DNA of 64,000 nucleotides. Source: Gonocerus acuteangulatus (taxonomy: Eukaryota; Arthropoda; Insecta; Hemiptera; Coreidae). Below, one piece after another: positions 31,601 to 45,392 of this stretch (the stretch's first letter is position 1; each line of letters starts with the position of its first letter). A model generated the notes under the pieces. It was not told the origin of the DNA. It saw only the letters and a program-made list of their open reading frames with translations, and ran no database searches. A program made the position numbers and the translations under genes. The stretch spans positions 84,720,036 to 84,784,035 of the forward strand of contig OX328126.1 of NCBI GenBank assembly GCA_946811695.1. Reading direction: 5' to 3'.

Positions 31601-34600
31601 ACCGTCTGACAGAATTACTTTCTGATGGCAGCGAGTACATTGAAGAACTGATGAAAGAGCTAATATTCTAACAGACTGTACACTCAGGACAAATGTCAAA
31701 TTACCGTACCGTCTGACAGAATTACTTTCTCATGGCAGCGAGTACATTGAAGAACTGATGAAAGAGCTAATATTCTAACAGACTGTACACTCAGGACAAA
31801 TGTCAAATTTCCGTACCGTCTGACAGAATTACTTTCTCATGGCAGCGAGTACATTGAAGAACTGATGAAAGAGCTAATATTCTAACAGACTGTACACTCA
31901 GGACAAATGTCAAATTACCGTACCGTCTGACAGAATTACTTTCTGATGGCAGCGAGTACATTGAAGAACTGACGAAAGAGCTAATATTCTAACAGACTGT
32001 ACACTCAGGACAAATGTCAAATTACCGTACCGTCTGACAGAATTACTTTCTGATGGCAGTGAGTACATTGAAGAACTGATGAAAGAGCTAATATTCTAAC
32101 AGACTGTACACTCAGGACAAATCTCAAATTACCGTACCGTCTGACAGAATTACTTTCTGATGGCAGCGAGTACATTGAAGAACTGATGAAAGAGCTAATA
32201 TTCTAACAGACTGTACACTCAGGACAAATGTCAAATTACCGTACCGTCTGACAGAATTACTTTCTGATGGCAGCGAGTACATTGAAGAACTGATGAAAGA
32301 GCTAATATTCTAACAGACTGTACACTCAGGACAAATGTCAAATTACCGTACCGTCTGACAGAATTAATTTCTGATGGCAGCGAGTACATTGAAGAACTGA
32401 TGAAAGAGCTAATATTCTAACAGACTGTACACTCAGGACAAATGTCAAATTACCGTACCGTCTGACAGAATTACTTTCTGATGGCAGCGAGTACATTGAA
32501 GAACTGATGAAAGAGCTAATATTCTAACAGACTGTACACTCAGGACAAATCTCAAATTACCGTACCGTCTGACAGAATTACTTTCTCATGGCAGCGAGTA
32601 CATTGAAGAACTGATGAAAGAGCTAATATTCTAACAGACTGTACACTCAGGACAAATGTCAAATTACCGTACCGTCTGACAGAATTACTCTCTGATGGCA
32701 GCGAGTACATTGAAGAACTGATGAAAGAGCTAATATTCTAACAGACTGTACACTCAGGACAAATGTCAAATTACCGTACCGTCTGACAGAATTACTTTCT
32801 GATGGCAGCGAGTACATTGAAGAACTGACGAAAGAGCTAATATTCTAACAGACTGTACACTCAGGACAAATGTCAAATTACCGTACCGTCTGACAGAATT
32901 ACTTCCTGATGGCAGCGAGTACATTGAAGAACTGACGAAAGAGCTAATATTCTAACAGACTGTACACTCAGGACAAATGTCAAATTACCGTACCGTCTGA
33001 CAGAATTACTTCCTGATGGCAGCGAGTAGATTGAAGAACTGATGAAAGAGCTAATATTCTAACAGACTGTACACTCAGGACAAATCTCAAATTACCGTAC
33101 CGTCTGACAGAATTACTTTCTGATGGCAGCGAGTACATTGAAGAACTGATGAAAGAGCTAATATTCTAACAGACTGTACACTCAGGACAAATGTCAAATT
33201 ACCGTACCGTCTGACAGAATTACCTTCTGATGGCAGCGAGTACATTGAAGAACTGATGAAAGAGCTAATATTCTAACAGACTGTACACTCAGGACAAATG
33301 TCAAATTATCGTACCGTCTGACAGAATTACTTTCTGATGGCAGCGAGTATATTGAAGAACTGATGAAAGAGCTAATATTCTAACAGACTGTACACTCAGG
33401 ACAAATGTCAAATTACCGTACCGTCTGACAGAATTACTTTCTCATGGCAGCGAGTACATTGAAGAACTGATGAAAGAGCTAATATTCTAACAGACTGTAC
33501 ACTCAGGACAAATGTCAAATTACCGTACCGTCTGACAGAATTACTTTCTCATGGCAGCGAGTACATTGAAGAACTGACGAAAGAGCTAATATTCTAACAG
33601 ACTGTACACTCAGGACAAATGTCAAATTACCGTACCGTCTGACAGAATTACTTTCTGATGGCAGCGAGTACATTGTAGAACTGACGAAAGAGCTAATATT
33701 CTAACAGACTGTACACTCAGGACAAATCTCAAATTACCGTACCGTCTGACAGAATTACTTTCTGATGGCAGCGAGTACATTGAAGAACTGATGATAGAGC
33801 TAATATTCTAACAGACTGTACACTCAGGACAAATGTCAAATTACCGTACCGTCTGACAGAATTACTTTCTGATGGCAGCGAGTACATTGAAGAACTGATG
33901 AAAGAGCTAATATTCTAACAGACTGTACACTCAGGACAAATGTCAAATTACCGTACCGTCTGACAGAATTACTTTCTGATGGCAGCGAGTACATTGAAGA
34001 ACTGATGAAAGAGCTAATATTCTAACAGACTGTACACTCAGGACAAATGTCAAATTACCGTACCGTCTGACAGAATTACTTTCTGATGGCAGCGAGTACA
34101 TTGAAGAACTGATGAAAGAGCTAATATTCTAACAGACTGTACACTCAGGACCAATGTCAAATTACCGTACCGTCTGACAGAATTACTTTCTCATGGCAGC
34201 GAGTACATTGAAGAACTGATGAAAGAGCTAATATTCTAACAGACTGTACACTCAGGACAAATGTCAAATTACCGTACCGTCTGACAGAATTACTTTCTGA
34301 TGGCAGCGAGTACATTGAAGAACTGATGAAAGAGCTAATATTCTAACAGACTGTACACTCAGGACAAATGTCAAATTACCGTACCGTCTGACAGAATTAC
34401 TTTCTCATGGCAGCGAGTACATTGAAGAACTGATGAAAGAGCTAATATTCTAACAGACTGTACACTCAGGACAAATGTCAAATTTCCGTACCGTCTGACA
34501 GAATTACTTTCTCATGGCAGCGAGTACATTGAAGAACTGATGAAAGAGCTAATATTCTAACAGACTGTACACTCAGGACAAATGTCAAATTACCGTACCG

Positions 34601-37600
34601 TCTGACAGAATTACTTTCTGATGGTAGCGAGTACATTGACGAACTAATGAAAGAGCTAATAGTCTAACAGACTGTACACCCAGGACAAATCTCAAATTAC
34701 CGTACCGTCTGACAGAATTACTCTCTGATGGCAGCGAGTACATTGAAGAACTGATGAAAGAGCTAATATTCTAACAGACTGTACACTCAGGACAAATGTC
34801 AAATTACCGTACCGTCTGACAGAATTACTTTCTGATGGCAGCGAGTACATTGAAGAACTGACGAAAGAGCTAATATTCTAACAGACTGTACACTCAGGAC
34901 CAATGTCAAATTACCGTACCGTCTGACAGAATTACTTTCTCATGGCAGCGAGTACATTGAAGAACTGATGAAAGAGCTAATATTCTAACAGACTGTACAC
35001 TCAGGACAAATGTCAAATTACCGTACCGTCTGACAGAATTACTTTCTGATGGCAGCGAGTACATTGAAGAACTGATGAAAGAGCTAATATTCTAACAGAC
35101 TGTACACTCAGGACAAATGTCAAATTACCGTACCGTCTGACAGAATTACTTTCTCATGGCAGCGAGTACATTGAAGAACTGATGAAAGAGCTAATATTCT
35201 AACAGACTGTACACTCAGGACAAATGTCAAATTTCCGTACCGTCTGACAGAATTACTTTCTCATGGCAGCGAGTACATTGAAGAACTGATGAAAGAGCTA
35301 ATATTCTAACAGACTGTACACTCAGGACAAATGTCAAATTACCGTACCGTCTGACAGAATTACTTTCTGATGGCAGCGAGTACATTGAAGAACTGACGAA
35401 AGAGCTAATATTCTAACAGACTGTACACTCAGGACAAATGTCAAATTACCGTACCGTCTGACAGAATTACTTTCTGATGGCAGCGAGTACATTGAAGAAC
35501 TGATGAAAGAGCTAATATTCTAACAGACTGTACACTCAGGACAAATCTCAAATTACCGTACCGTCTGACAGAATTACTTTCTGATGGCAGCGAGTACATT
35601 GAAGAACTAATGAAAGAGCTAATATTCTAACAGACTGTACACTCAGGACAAATGTCAAATTACCGTACCGTCTGACAGAATTACTTTCTGATGGCAGCGA
35701 GTACATTGAAGAACTGATGAAAGAGCTAATATTCTAACAGACTGTACACTCAGGACAAATGTCAAATTACCGTACCGTCTGACAGAATTACTTTCTGATG
35801 GCAGCGAGTACATTGAAGAACTGATGAAAGAGCTAATATTCTAACAGACTGTACACTCAGGACAAATGTCAAATTACCGTACCGTCTGACAGAATTACTT
35901 TCTGATGGCAGCGAGTACATTGAAGAACTGATGAAAGAGCTAATATTCTAACAGACTGTACACTCAGGACAAATGTCAAATTACCGTACCGTCTGACAGA
36001 ATTACTTTCTGATGGCAGCGAGTACATTGAAGAACTGATGAAAGAGCTAATATTCTAACCGACTGTACACTCAGGACAAATGTCAAATTACCGTACCTTC
36101 TGACAGAATTACTTTCTGATGGCAGCGAGTACATTGAAGAACTGACGAAAGAGCTAATATTCTAACAGACTGTACACTCAGGACAAATGTCAAATTACCG
36201 TACCGTCTGACAGAATTACTTTCTGATGGCAGCGAGTACATTGAAGAACTGACGAAAGAGCTAATATTCTAACAGACTGTACACTCAGGACAAATGTCAA
36301 ATTACCGTACCGTCTGACAGAATTACTTCCTGATGGCAGCGAGTACATTGAAGAACTGATGAAAGAGCTAATATTCTAACAGACTGTAATCTCAGGACAA
36401 ATCTCAAATTACCGTACCGTCTGACAGAATTACTTTCTGATGGCAGCGAGTACATTGAAGAACTGATGAAAGAGCTAATATTCTAACAGACTGTACACTC
36501 AGGACAAATGTCAAATTACCGTACCGTCTGACAGAATTACTTTCTCATGGCAGCGAGTACATTGAAGAACTGATGAAAGAGCTAATATTCTAACAGACTG
36601 TACACTCAGGACAAATGTCAAATTACCGTACCGTCTGACAGAATTACTCTCTGATGGCAGCGAGTACATTGAAGAACTGATGAAAGAGCTAATATTCTAA
36701 CAGACTGTACACTCAGGACAAATGTCAAATTACCGTACCGTCTGACAGAATTACTTTCTGATGGCAGCGAGTACATTGAAGAACTGACGAAAGAGCTAAT
36801 ATTCTAACAGACTGTACACTCAGGACAAATGTCAAATTACCGTACCGTCTGACAGAATTACTTTCTGATGGCAGCGAGTACATTGAAGAACTGACGAAAG
36901 AGCTAATATTCTAACAGACTGTACACTCAGGACAAATGTCAAATTACCGTACCGTCTGACAGAATTACTTCCTGATGGCAGCGAGTAGATTGAAGAACTG
37001 ATGAAAGAGCTAATATTCTAACAGACTGTACACTCAGGACAAATCTCAAATTACCGTACCGTCTGACAGAATTACTTTCTGATGGCAGCGAGTGCATTGA
37101 AGAACTGATGAAAGAGCTAATATTCTAACAGACTGTACACTCAGGACAAATGTCAAATTACCGTACCGTCTGACAGAATTACTTTCTGATGGCAGCGAGT
37201 ACATTGAAGAACTGATGAAAGAGCTAATATTCTAACAGACTGTACACTCAGGACAAATGTCAAATTATCGTACCGTCTGACAGAATTACTTTCTGATGGC
37301 AGCGAGTATATTGAAGAACTGATGAAAGAGCTAATATTCTAACAGACTGTACACTCAGGACAAATGTCAAATTACCGTACCGTCTGACAGAATTACTTTC
37401 TCATGGCAGCGAGTACATTGAAGAACTGATGAAAGAGCTAATATTCTAACAGACTGTACACTCAGGACAAATGTCAAATTACCGTACCGTCTGACAGAAT
37501 TACTTTCTCATGGCAGCGAGTACATTGAAGAACTGATGAAAGAGCTAATAATCTAACAGACTGTACACTCAGGACAAATGTCAAATTACCGTACCGTCTG

Positions 37601-40600
37601 ACAGAATTACTTTCTGATGGCAGCGAGTACATTGTAGAACTGACGAAAGAGCTAATATTCTAACAGACTGTACACTCAGGACAAATGTCAAATTACCGTA
37701 CCGTCTGACAGAATTACTTTCTGATGGCAGCGAGTATATTGAAGAACTGATGAAAGAGCTAATATTCTAACAGACTGTACACTCAGGACAAATGTCAAAT
37801 TACCGTACCGTCTGACAGAATTACTTTCTCATGGCAGCGAGTACATTGAAGAACTGATGAAAGAGCTAATATTCTAACAGACTGTACACTCAGGACAAAT
37901 GTCAAATTACCGTACCGTCTGACAGAATTACTTTCTCATGGCAGCGAGTACATTGAAGAACTGATGAAAGAGCTAATATTCTAACAGACTGTACACTCAG
38001 GACAAATGTCAACTTACCGTACCGTCTGACAGAATTACTTTCTCATGGCAGCGAGTACATTGAAGAACTGATGAAAGAGCTAATATTCTAACAGACTGTA
38101 CACTCAGGACAAATGTCAAATTACCGTACCGTCTGACAGAATTACTTTCTGATGGCAGCGAGTACATTGTAGAACTGACGAAAGAGCTAATATTCTAACA
38201 GACTGTACACTCAGGACAAATGTCAAATTACCGTACCGTCTGACAGAATTACTTTCTGATGGCAGCGAGTACATTGAAGAACTGATGAAAGAGCTAATAT
38301 TCTAACAGACTGTACACTCAGGACAAATGTCAAATTACCGTACCGTCTGACAGAATTACTTTCTCATGGCAGCGAGTACATTGAAGAACTGATGAAAGAG
38401 CTAATATTCTAACAGACTGTACACTCAGGACAAATGTCAAATTACCGTACCGTCTGACAGAATTACTTTCCGATGGCAGCGAGTACATTGAAGCACTGAC
38501 GAAAGAGCTAATATTCTAACAGACTGTACACTCAGGACAAATGTCAAATTACCGTACCGTCTGACAGAATTACTTTCTGATGGCAGTGAGTACATTGAAG
38601 AACTGATGAATGAGCTAATATTCTAACAGACTGTACACTCAGGACAAATGTCAAATTACCGTACCGTCTGACAGAATTACTTTCTGATGGCAGCGAGTAC
38701 ATTGAAGAACTGATGAAAGAGCTAATATTCTAACAGACTGTACACCCAGGAAAAATGTCAAATTACCGTACCGTCTGACAGAATTACTTTCTGATGGCAG
38801 CGAGTACATTGAAGAACTGATGAAAGAGCTAATATTCTAACAGACTGTACACTCAGGACAAATGTCATATTACCGTACCGTCTGACAGAATTACTTTCTG
38901 ATGGCAGCGAGTACATTGAAGAACTGATGAAAGAGCTAATATTCTAACAGACTGTACACTCAGGACAAATGTCAAATTACCGTACCGTCTGACAGAATTG
39001 CTTTCTGATGGCAGCGAGTACATTGAAGAACTGATGAAAGAGCTAATATTCTAACAGACTGTACACTCAGGACAAATGTCAAATTACCTTACCGTCTGAC
39101 AGAATTGCTTTCTGATGGCAGCGAGTACATTGAAGAACTGATGAAAGAGCTAATATTCTAACAGACTGTACACTCAGGACAAATGTCAAATTACCGTACC
39201 GTCTGACAGAATTACTTTCTCATGGCAGCGAGTACATTGAAGAACTGATGAAAGAGCTAATATTCTAACAGACTGTACACTCAGGACAAATGTCAAATTA
39301 CCGTACCGTCTGACAGAATTACTTTCTCATGGCAGCGAGTACATTGAAGAACTGATGAAAGAGCTAATATTCTAACAGACTGTACACTCAGGACAAATGT
39401 CAAATTACCTTACCGTCTGACAGAATTGCTTTCTGATGGCAGCGAGTACATTGAAGAACTGATGAAAGAGCTAATATTCTAACAGACTGTACACTCAGGA
39501 CAAATGTCAAATTACCGTACCGTCTGACAGAATTACTTTCTGATGGCAGCGAGTACATTGAAGAACTGATGAAAGAGCTAATATTCTAACAGACTGTACA
39601 CTCAGGACAAATGTCAAATTACCGTACCGTCTGACAGAATTACTTTCTGATGGCAGCGAGTACATTGAAGAACTGATGAAAGAGCTAATATTCTAACCGA
39701 CTGTACACTCAGGACAAATGTCAAATTACCGTACCGTCTGACAGAATTACTTTCTGATGGCAGCGAGTACATTGAAGAACTGACGAAAGAGCTAATATTC
39801 TAACAGACTGTACACTCAGGACAAATGTCAAATTACCGTACCGTCTGACAGAATTACTTTCTGATGGCAGCGAGTACATTGAAGAACTGACGAAAGAGCT
39901 AATATTCTAACAGACTGTACACTCAGGACAAATGTCAAATTACCGTACCGTCTGACAGAATTACTTCCTGATGGCAGCGAGTACATTGAAGAACTGATGA
40001 AAGAGCTAATATTCTAACAGACTGTAATCTCAGGACAAATCTCAAATTACCGTACCGTCTGACAGAATTACTTTCTGATGGCAGCGAGTACATTGAAGAA
40101 CTGATGAAAGAGCTAATATTCTAACAGACTGTACACTCAGGACAAATGTCAAATTACCGTACCGTCTGACAGAATTACTTTCTCATGGCAGCGAGTACAT
40201 TGAAGAACTGATGAAAGAGCTAATATTCTAACAGACTGTACACTCAGGACAAATGTCAAATTACCGTACCGTCTGACAGAATTACTCTCTGATGGCAGCG
40301 AGTACATTGAAGAACTGATGAAAGAGCTAATATTCTAACAGACTGTACACTCAGGACAAATGTCAAATTACCGTACCGTCTGACAGAATTACTTTCTGAT
40401 GGCAGCGAGTACATTGAAGAACTGACGAAAGAGCTAATATTCTAACAGACTGTACACTCAGGACAAATGTCAAATTACCGTACCGTCTGACAGAATTACT
40501 TTCTGATGGCAGCGAGTACATTGAAGAACTGACGAAAGAGCTAATATTCTAACAGACTGTACACTCAGGACAAATGTCAAATTACCGTACCGTCTGACAG

Positions 40601-43600
40601 AATTACTTCCTGATGGCAGCGAGTAGATTGAAGAACTGATGAAAGAGCTAATATTCTAACAGACTGTACACTCAGGACAAATCTCAAATTACCGTACCGT
40701 CTGACAGAATTACTTTCTGATGGCAGCGAGTACATTGAAGAACTGATGAAAGAGCTAATATTCTAACAGACTGTACACTCAGGACAAATGTCAAATTACC
40801 GTACCGTCTGACAGAATTACTTTCTGATGGCAGCGAGTACATTGAAGAACTGATGAAAGAGCTAATATTCTAACAGACTGTACACTCAGGACAAATGTCA
40901 AATTATCGTACCGTCTGACAGAATTACTTTCTGATGGCAGCGAGTATATTGAAGAACTGATGAAAGAGCTAATATTCTAACAGACTGTACACTCAGGACA
41001 AATGTCAAATTACCGTACCGTCTGACAGAATTACTTTCTCATGGCAGCGAGTACATTGAAGAACTGATGAAAGAGCTAATATTCTAACAGACTGTACACT
41101 CAGGACAAATGTCAAATTACCGTACCGTCTGACAGAATTACTTTCTCATGGCAGCGAGTACATTGAAGAACTGATGAAAGAGCTAATAATCTAACAGACT
41201 GTACACTCAGGACAAATGTCAAATTACCGTACCGTCTGACAGAATTACTTTCTGATGGCAGCGAGTACATTGTAGAACTGACGAAAGAGCTAATATTCTA
41301 ACAGACTGTACACTCAGGACAAATGTCAAATTACCGTACCGTCTGACAGAATTACTTTCTGATGGCAGCGAGTATATTGAAGAACTGATGAAAGAGCTAA
41401 TATTCTAACAGACTGTACACTCAGGACAAATGTCAAATTACCGTACCGTCTGACAGAATTACTTTCTCATGGCAGCGAGTACATTGAAGAACTGATGAAA
41501 GAGCTAATATTCTAACAGACTGTACACTCAGGACAAATGTCAAATTACCGTACCGTCTGACAGAATTACTTTCTCATGGCAGCGAGTACATTGAAGAACT
41601 GATGAAAGAGCTAATATTCTAACAGACTGTACACTCAGGACAAATGTCAACTTACCGTACCGTCTGACAGAATTACTTTCTCATGGCAGCGAGTACATTG
41701 AAGAACTGATGAAAGAGCTAATATTCTAACAGACTGTACACTCAGGACAAATGTCAAATTACCGTACCGTCTGACAGAATTACTTTCTGATGGCAGCGAG
41801 TACATTGTAGAACTGACGAAAGAGCTAATATTCTAACAGACTGTACACTCAGGACAAATGTCAAATTACCGTACCGTCTGACAGAATTACTTTCTGATGG
41901 CAGCGAGTACATTGAAGAACTGATGAAAGAGCTAATATTCTAACAGACTGTACACTCAGGACAAATGTCAAATTACCGTACCGTCTGACAGAATTACTTT
42001 CTCATGGCAGCGAGTACATTGAAGAACTGATGAAAGAGCTAATATTCTAACAGACTGTACACTCAGGACAAATGTCAAATTACCGTACCGTCTGACAGAA
42101 TTACTTTCCGATGGCAGCGAGTACATTGAAGCACTGACGAAAGAGCTAATATTCTAACAGACTGTACACTCAGGACAAATGTCAAATTACCGTACCGTCT
42201 GACAGAATTACTTTCTGATGGCAGTGAGTACATTGAAGAACTGATGAATGAGCTAATATTCTAACAGACTGTACACTCAGGGCAAATGTCAAATTACCGT
42301 ACCGTCTGACAGAATTACTTTCTGATGGCAGCGAGTACATTGAAGAACTGATGAAAGAGCTAATATTCTAACAGACTGTACACCCAGGAAAAATGTCAAA
42401 TTACCGTACCGTCTGACAGAATTACTTTCTGATGGCAGCGAGTACATTGAATAACTGATGAAAGAGCTAATATTCTAACAGACTGTACACTCAGGACAAA
42501 TGTCATATTACCGTACCGTCTGACAGAATTACTTTCTGATGGCAGCGAGTACATTGAAGAACTGATGAAAGAGCTAATATTCTAACAGACTGTACACTCA
42601 GGACAAATGTCAAATTACCGTACCGTCTGACAGAATTGCTTTCTGATGGCAGCGAGTACATTGAAGAACTGATGAAAGAGCTAATATTCTAACAGACTGT
42701 ACACTCAGGACAAATGTCAAATTACCTTACCGTCTGACAGAATTGCTTTCTGATGGCAGCGAGTACATTGAAGAACTGATGAAAGAGCTAATATTCTAAC
42801 AGACTGTACACTCAGGACAAATGTCAAATTACCGTACCGTCTGACAGAATTACTTTCTGATGGCAGCGAGTACATTGAAGAACTGATGAAAGAGCTAATA
42901 TTCTAACAGACTGTACACTCAGGACAAATGTCAAATTACCGTACCGTCTGACAGAATTACTTTCTCATGGCAGCGAGTACATTGAAGAACTGATGAAAGA
43001 GCTAATATTCTAACAGACTGTACACTCAGGACAAATGTCAAATTACCGTACCGTCTGACAGAATTACTTTCTGATGGCAGCGAGTACATTGAAGAACTGA
43101 TGAAAGAGCTAATATTCTAACAGACTGTACACTCAGGACAAATGTCATATTACCGTACCGTCTGACAGAATTACTTTCTGATGGCAGCGAGTACATTGAA
43201 GAACTGATGAAAGAGCTAATATTCTAACAGACTGTACACTCAGGACAAATGTCAAATTACCGTACCGTCTGACAGAATTACTTTCTGATGGCAGCGAGTA
43301 CATTGAAGAACTGATGAAAGAGCTAATATTCTAACAGACTGTACACTCAGGACAAATGTCACATTACCGTACCGTCTGACAGAATTACTTTCTGATGGCA
43401 GCGAGTACATTGAAGAACTGATGAAAGAGCTAATATTCTAACAGACTGTACACTCAGGACAAATGTCAAATTACCGTACCGTCTGACAGAATTACTTTCT
43501 GATGGCAGCGAGTACATTGAAGAACTGATGAAAGAGCTAATATTCTAACAGACTGTACACTCAGGACAAATGTCATATTACCGTACCGTCTGACAGAATT

Positions 43601-44291
43601 ACTATCTGATGGCAGCGAGTACATTGAAGAACTGATGAAAGAGCTAATATTCTAACAGACTGTACACTCAGGACAAATGTCAAATTACCGTACCGTCTGA
43701 CAGATTTACTTTCTGATGGCAGCGAGTACATTGAAGAACTGATGAAAGAGCTAATATTCTAACAGACTGTACACTCAGGACAAATGTCATATTACCGTAC
43801 CGTCTGACAGAATTACTTTCTGATGGCAGCGAGTACATTGAAGAACTGATGAAAGAGCTAATATTCTAACAGACTGTACACTCAGGACAAATGTCAAATT
43901 ACCGTACCGTCTGACAGAATTACTTTCTGATGGCAGCGAGTACATTGAAGAACTGATGTAAGAGCTAATATTCTAACAGACTGTACACTCAGGACAAATG
44001 TCATATTACCGTACCGTCTGACAGAATTACTTTCTTATGGCAGCGAGTACATTGAAGAACTGATGAAAGAGCTAATATTCTAACAGACTGTACACTCAGG
44101 ACAAATGTCATATTACCGTACCGTCTGACAGAATTACTTTCTGATGGCAGCGAGTACATTGAAGAACTGATGAAAGAGCTAATATTCTAACAGACTGTAC
44201 ACTCAGGACAAATGTCATATTACCGTACCGTCTGACAGAATTACTTTCTGATGGCAGCGAGTACATTGAAGAACTGACGAAAGAGCTAATA
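16683..44291 (+). repeat. 107-bp satellite array, 258 monomers, retrotransposon-derived
   Basis: The word CTAAT at the monomer end lies at 16787, 16894, 17001 and so on to 44286. The distance 27,499 equals 257 x 107 exactly, so there is no net indel over 27.6 kb. The monomer runs from ATTCTAACAGACTGTACACT to GATGAAAGAGCTAAT. In the first copy it encodes the ILTDC...LRELL...YIEELTKELI end of the flanking retrotransposon ORF. Every junction makes a TAA stop, and 107 is not a multiple of 3. Monomers differ at recurring sites (CTGATGG/CTCATGG, TGATGA/TGACGA, AAATGTC/AAATCTC, TTACC/TTTCC). Block duplications of 11, 62, 34 and 8 monomers are visible. Confidence 0.98.
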
Positions 44292-44515
44292 GACACACAT
44301 TTATACAATAATAATTTGCAAAAGGAAAGAATAAAGAACCTTAGAGGTGTATTTTTCGATATAGCGAACTCTGTCGGAGAAAACGGTGCTTACATTGTTG
44401 AAATCCCGTTTCCTAACCTTTCATTCCAAATTGTCTTTCCATTCCAATCCCAGAGCACAAACACTTTCCTCCCAAACCCACCCAGAAAACCCGCCTAGAA
44501 AGCTCAAGAGTCATT
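44292..44515 (+). pseudogene. Right flank of the same retrotransposon ORF, then a Jockey tail
   Basis: Reading on in the frame of the last monomer gives ELTKELI followed by DTHLYNNN. This aligns with the tail LTYLKNTGLYNLI of the relic at 923-1229. The array is therefore inserted between two parts of one ORF. Further on, CCGTTTCCTAACCTTTCATT ... CCAGTTAACTGAC parallels 7317-7440 (CCGATTCCTAACGTTTTATT ... GACCAGCTACCC), the Jockey-type C-terminal region, probably a second degraded fragment. Confidence 0.75.
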
Positions 44516-44519
44516 GGCC

Positions 44520-45390
44520 TTGTGACCAGTTAACTGACTAAAGGATAAAAAAGTTTTCCAAAGTAGGAAGTACCAATATTGAATGGCTCCTCCCAAAAGT
44601 GTTATTATCATTATTTCTTATTCAATTGTTTCTTTTTATTTACTTGTTTTTTACTTTGTTATTTTTATTTATCTATTCATTTTTGTTTTATTTAATTATT
44701 TTATATTATTTATGTTGCCAGTTTTATTAATCAATTTCTGTATATTGAAAAAAAATGTGGAATTGTTGGTTTCGTTGTATTCGTTATAAAATTTAAGAAT
44801 TTGTATTCTAAGCGTTCCAATCAGACCAGGGGTAAGCATTATATGGAAATCGCTAAAATGACGGAGTTTCTATCTGGATTTATGGATATTTTCATTTTTA
44901 TTATTAAAAAAAAAATATTAGAGTTAAAAAAAAATATATAACTCGTTCGTGAATGTGGAGAATGAAGTTGAATGGGGGTATTCTAATAGGTTATTAAAAG
45001 ATTCAACTTTCCACTCTGCTCCCTAATGGAGTATGAATGATAATGCGGCATTATATAAGTATGAATGTACAAGAGGACTTGGGCAGTTTGGTCATGCTGG
45101 GGGATTACACATTCATTGCTTTCCAGTGGGGTTCTAGTGACATTCACCAGCTCTTAGTAAATAATATAGAGTCAGTGGTTTGTTAATCAGGCAGAATGGC
45201 TTCCTGTCATATATGTGGGGAATAAAATTTACAGATTCTAGCGCAAAATATCTCCATTTCTATAGAGTTTTTCTCTTTAAAGAGGAAACAATTTCAGAGA
45301 ATCATTCAGTTAGATAGCGCGAACATGGGCTTAATAACGTAAGCAAACAATCGCTAAGAACTATGAGTTTAAGTAAAGGTTCGGATTCGG
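44520..45390. other. No recognised feature
   Basis: AT-rich, with a hydrophobic 68-residue ORF at 44583-44789 that reflects T-rich composition only. No repeat partner was noticed. Confidence 0.45.
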
Positions 45391-45392
45391 CT

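Noticed and set aside
16683..44291. CTGATGA in every satellite monomer as a possible hammerhead core
   Set aside because: CTGATGAAAGAG matches CUGANGA, but no GAAA box follows a plausible stem II within hammerhead distance, and no stem I partner exists. The word comes from the ORF (…ELMKEL-type codons).
16683..44291. CRISPR-like array
   Set aside because: The monomers are contiguous and similar along all 107 bp. There are no unique spacers, and the setting is eukaryotic.
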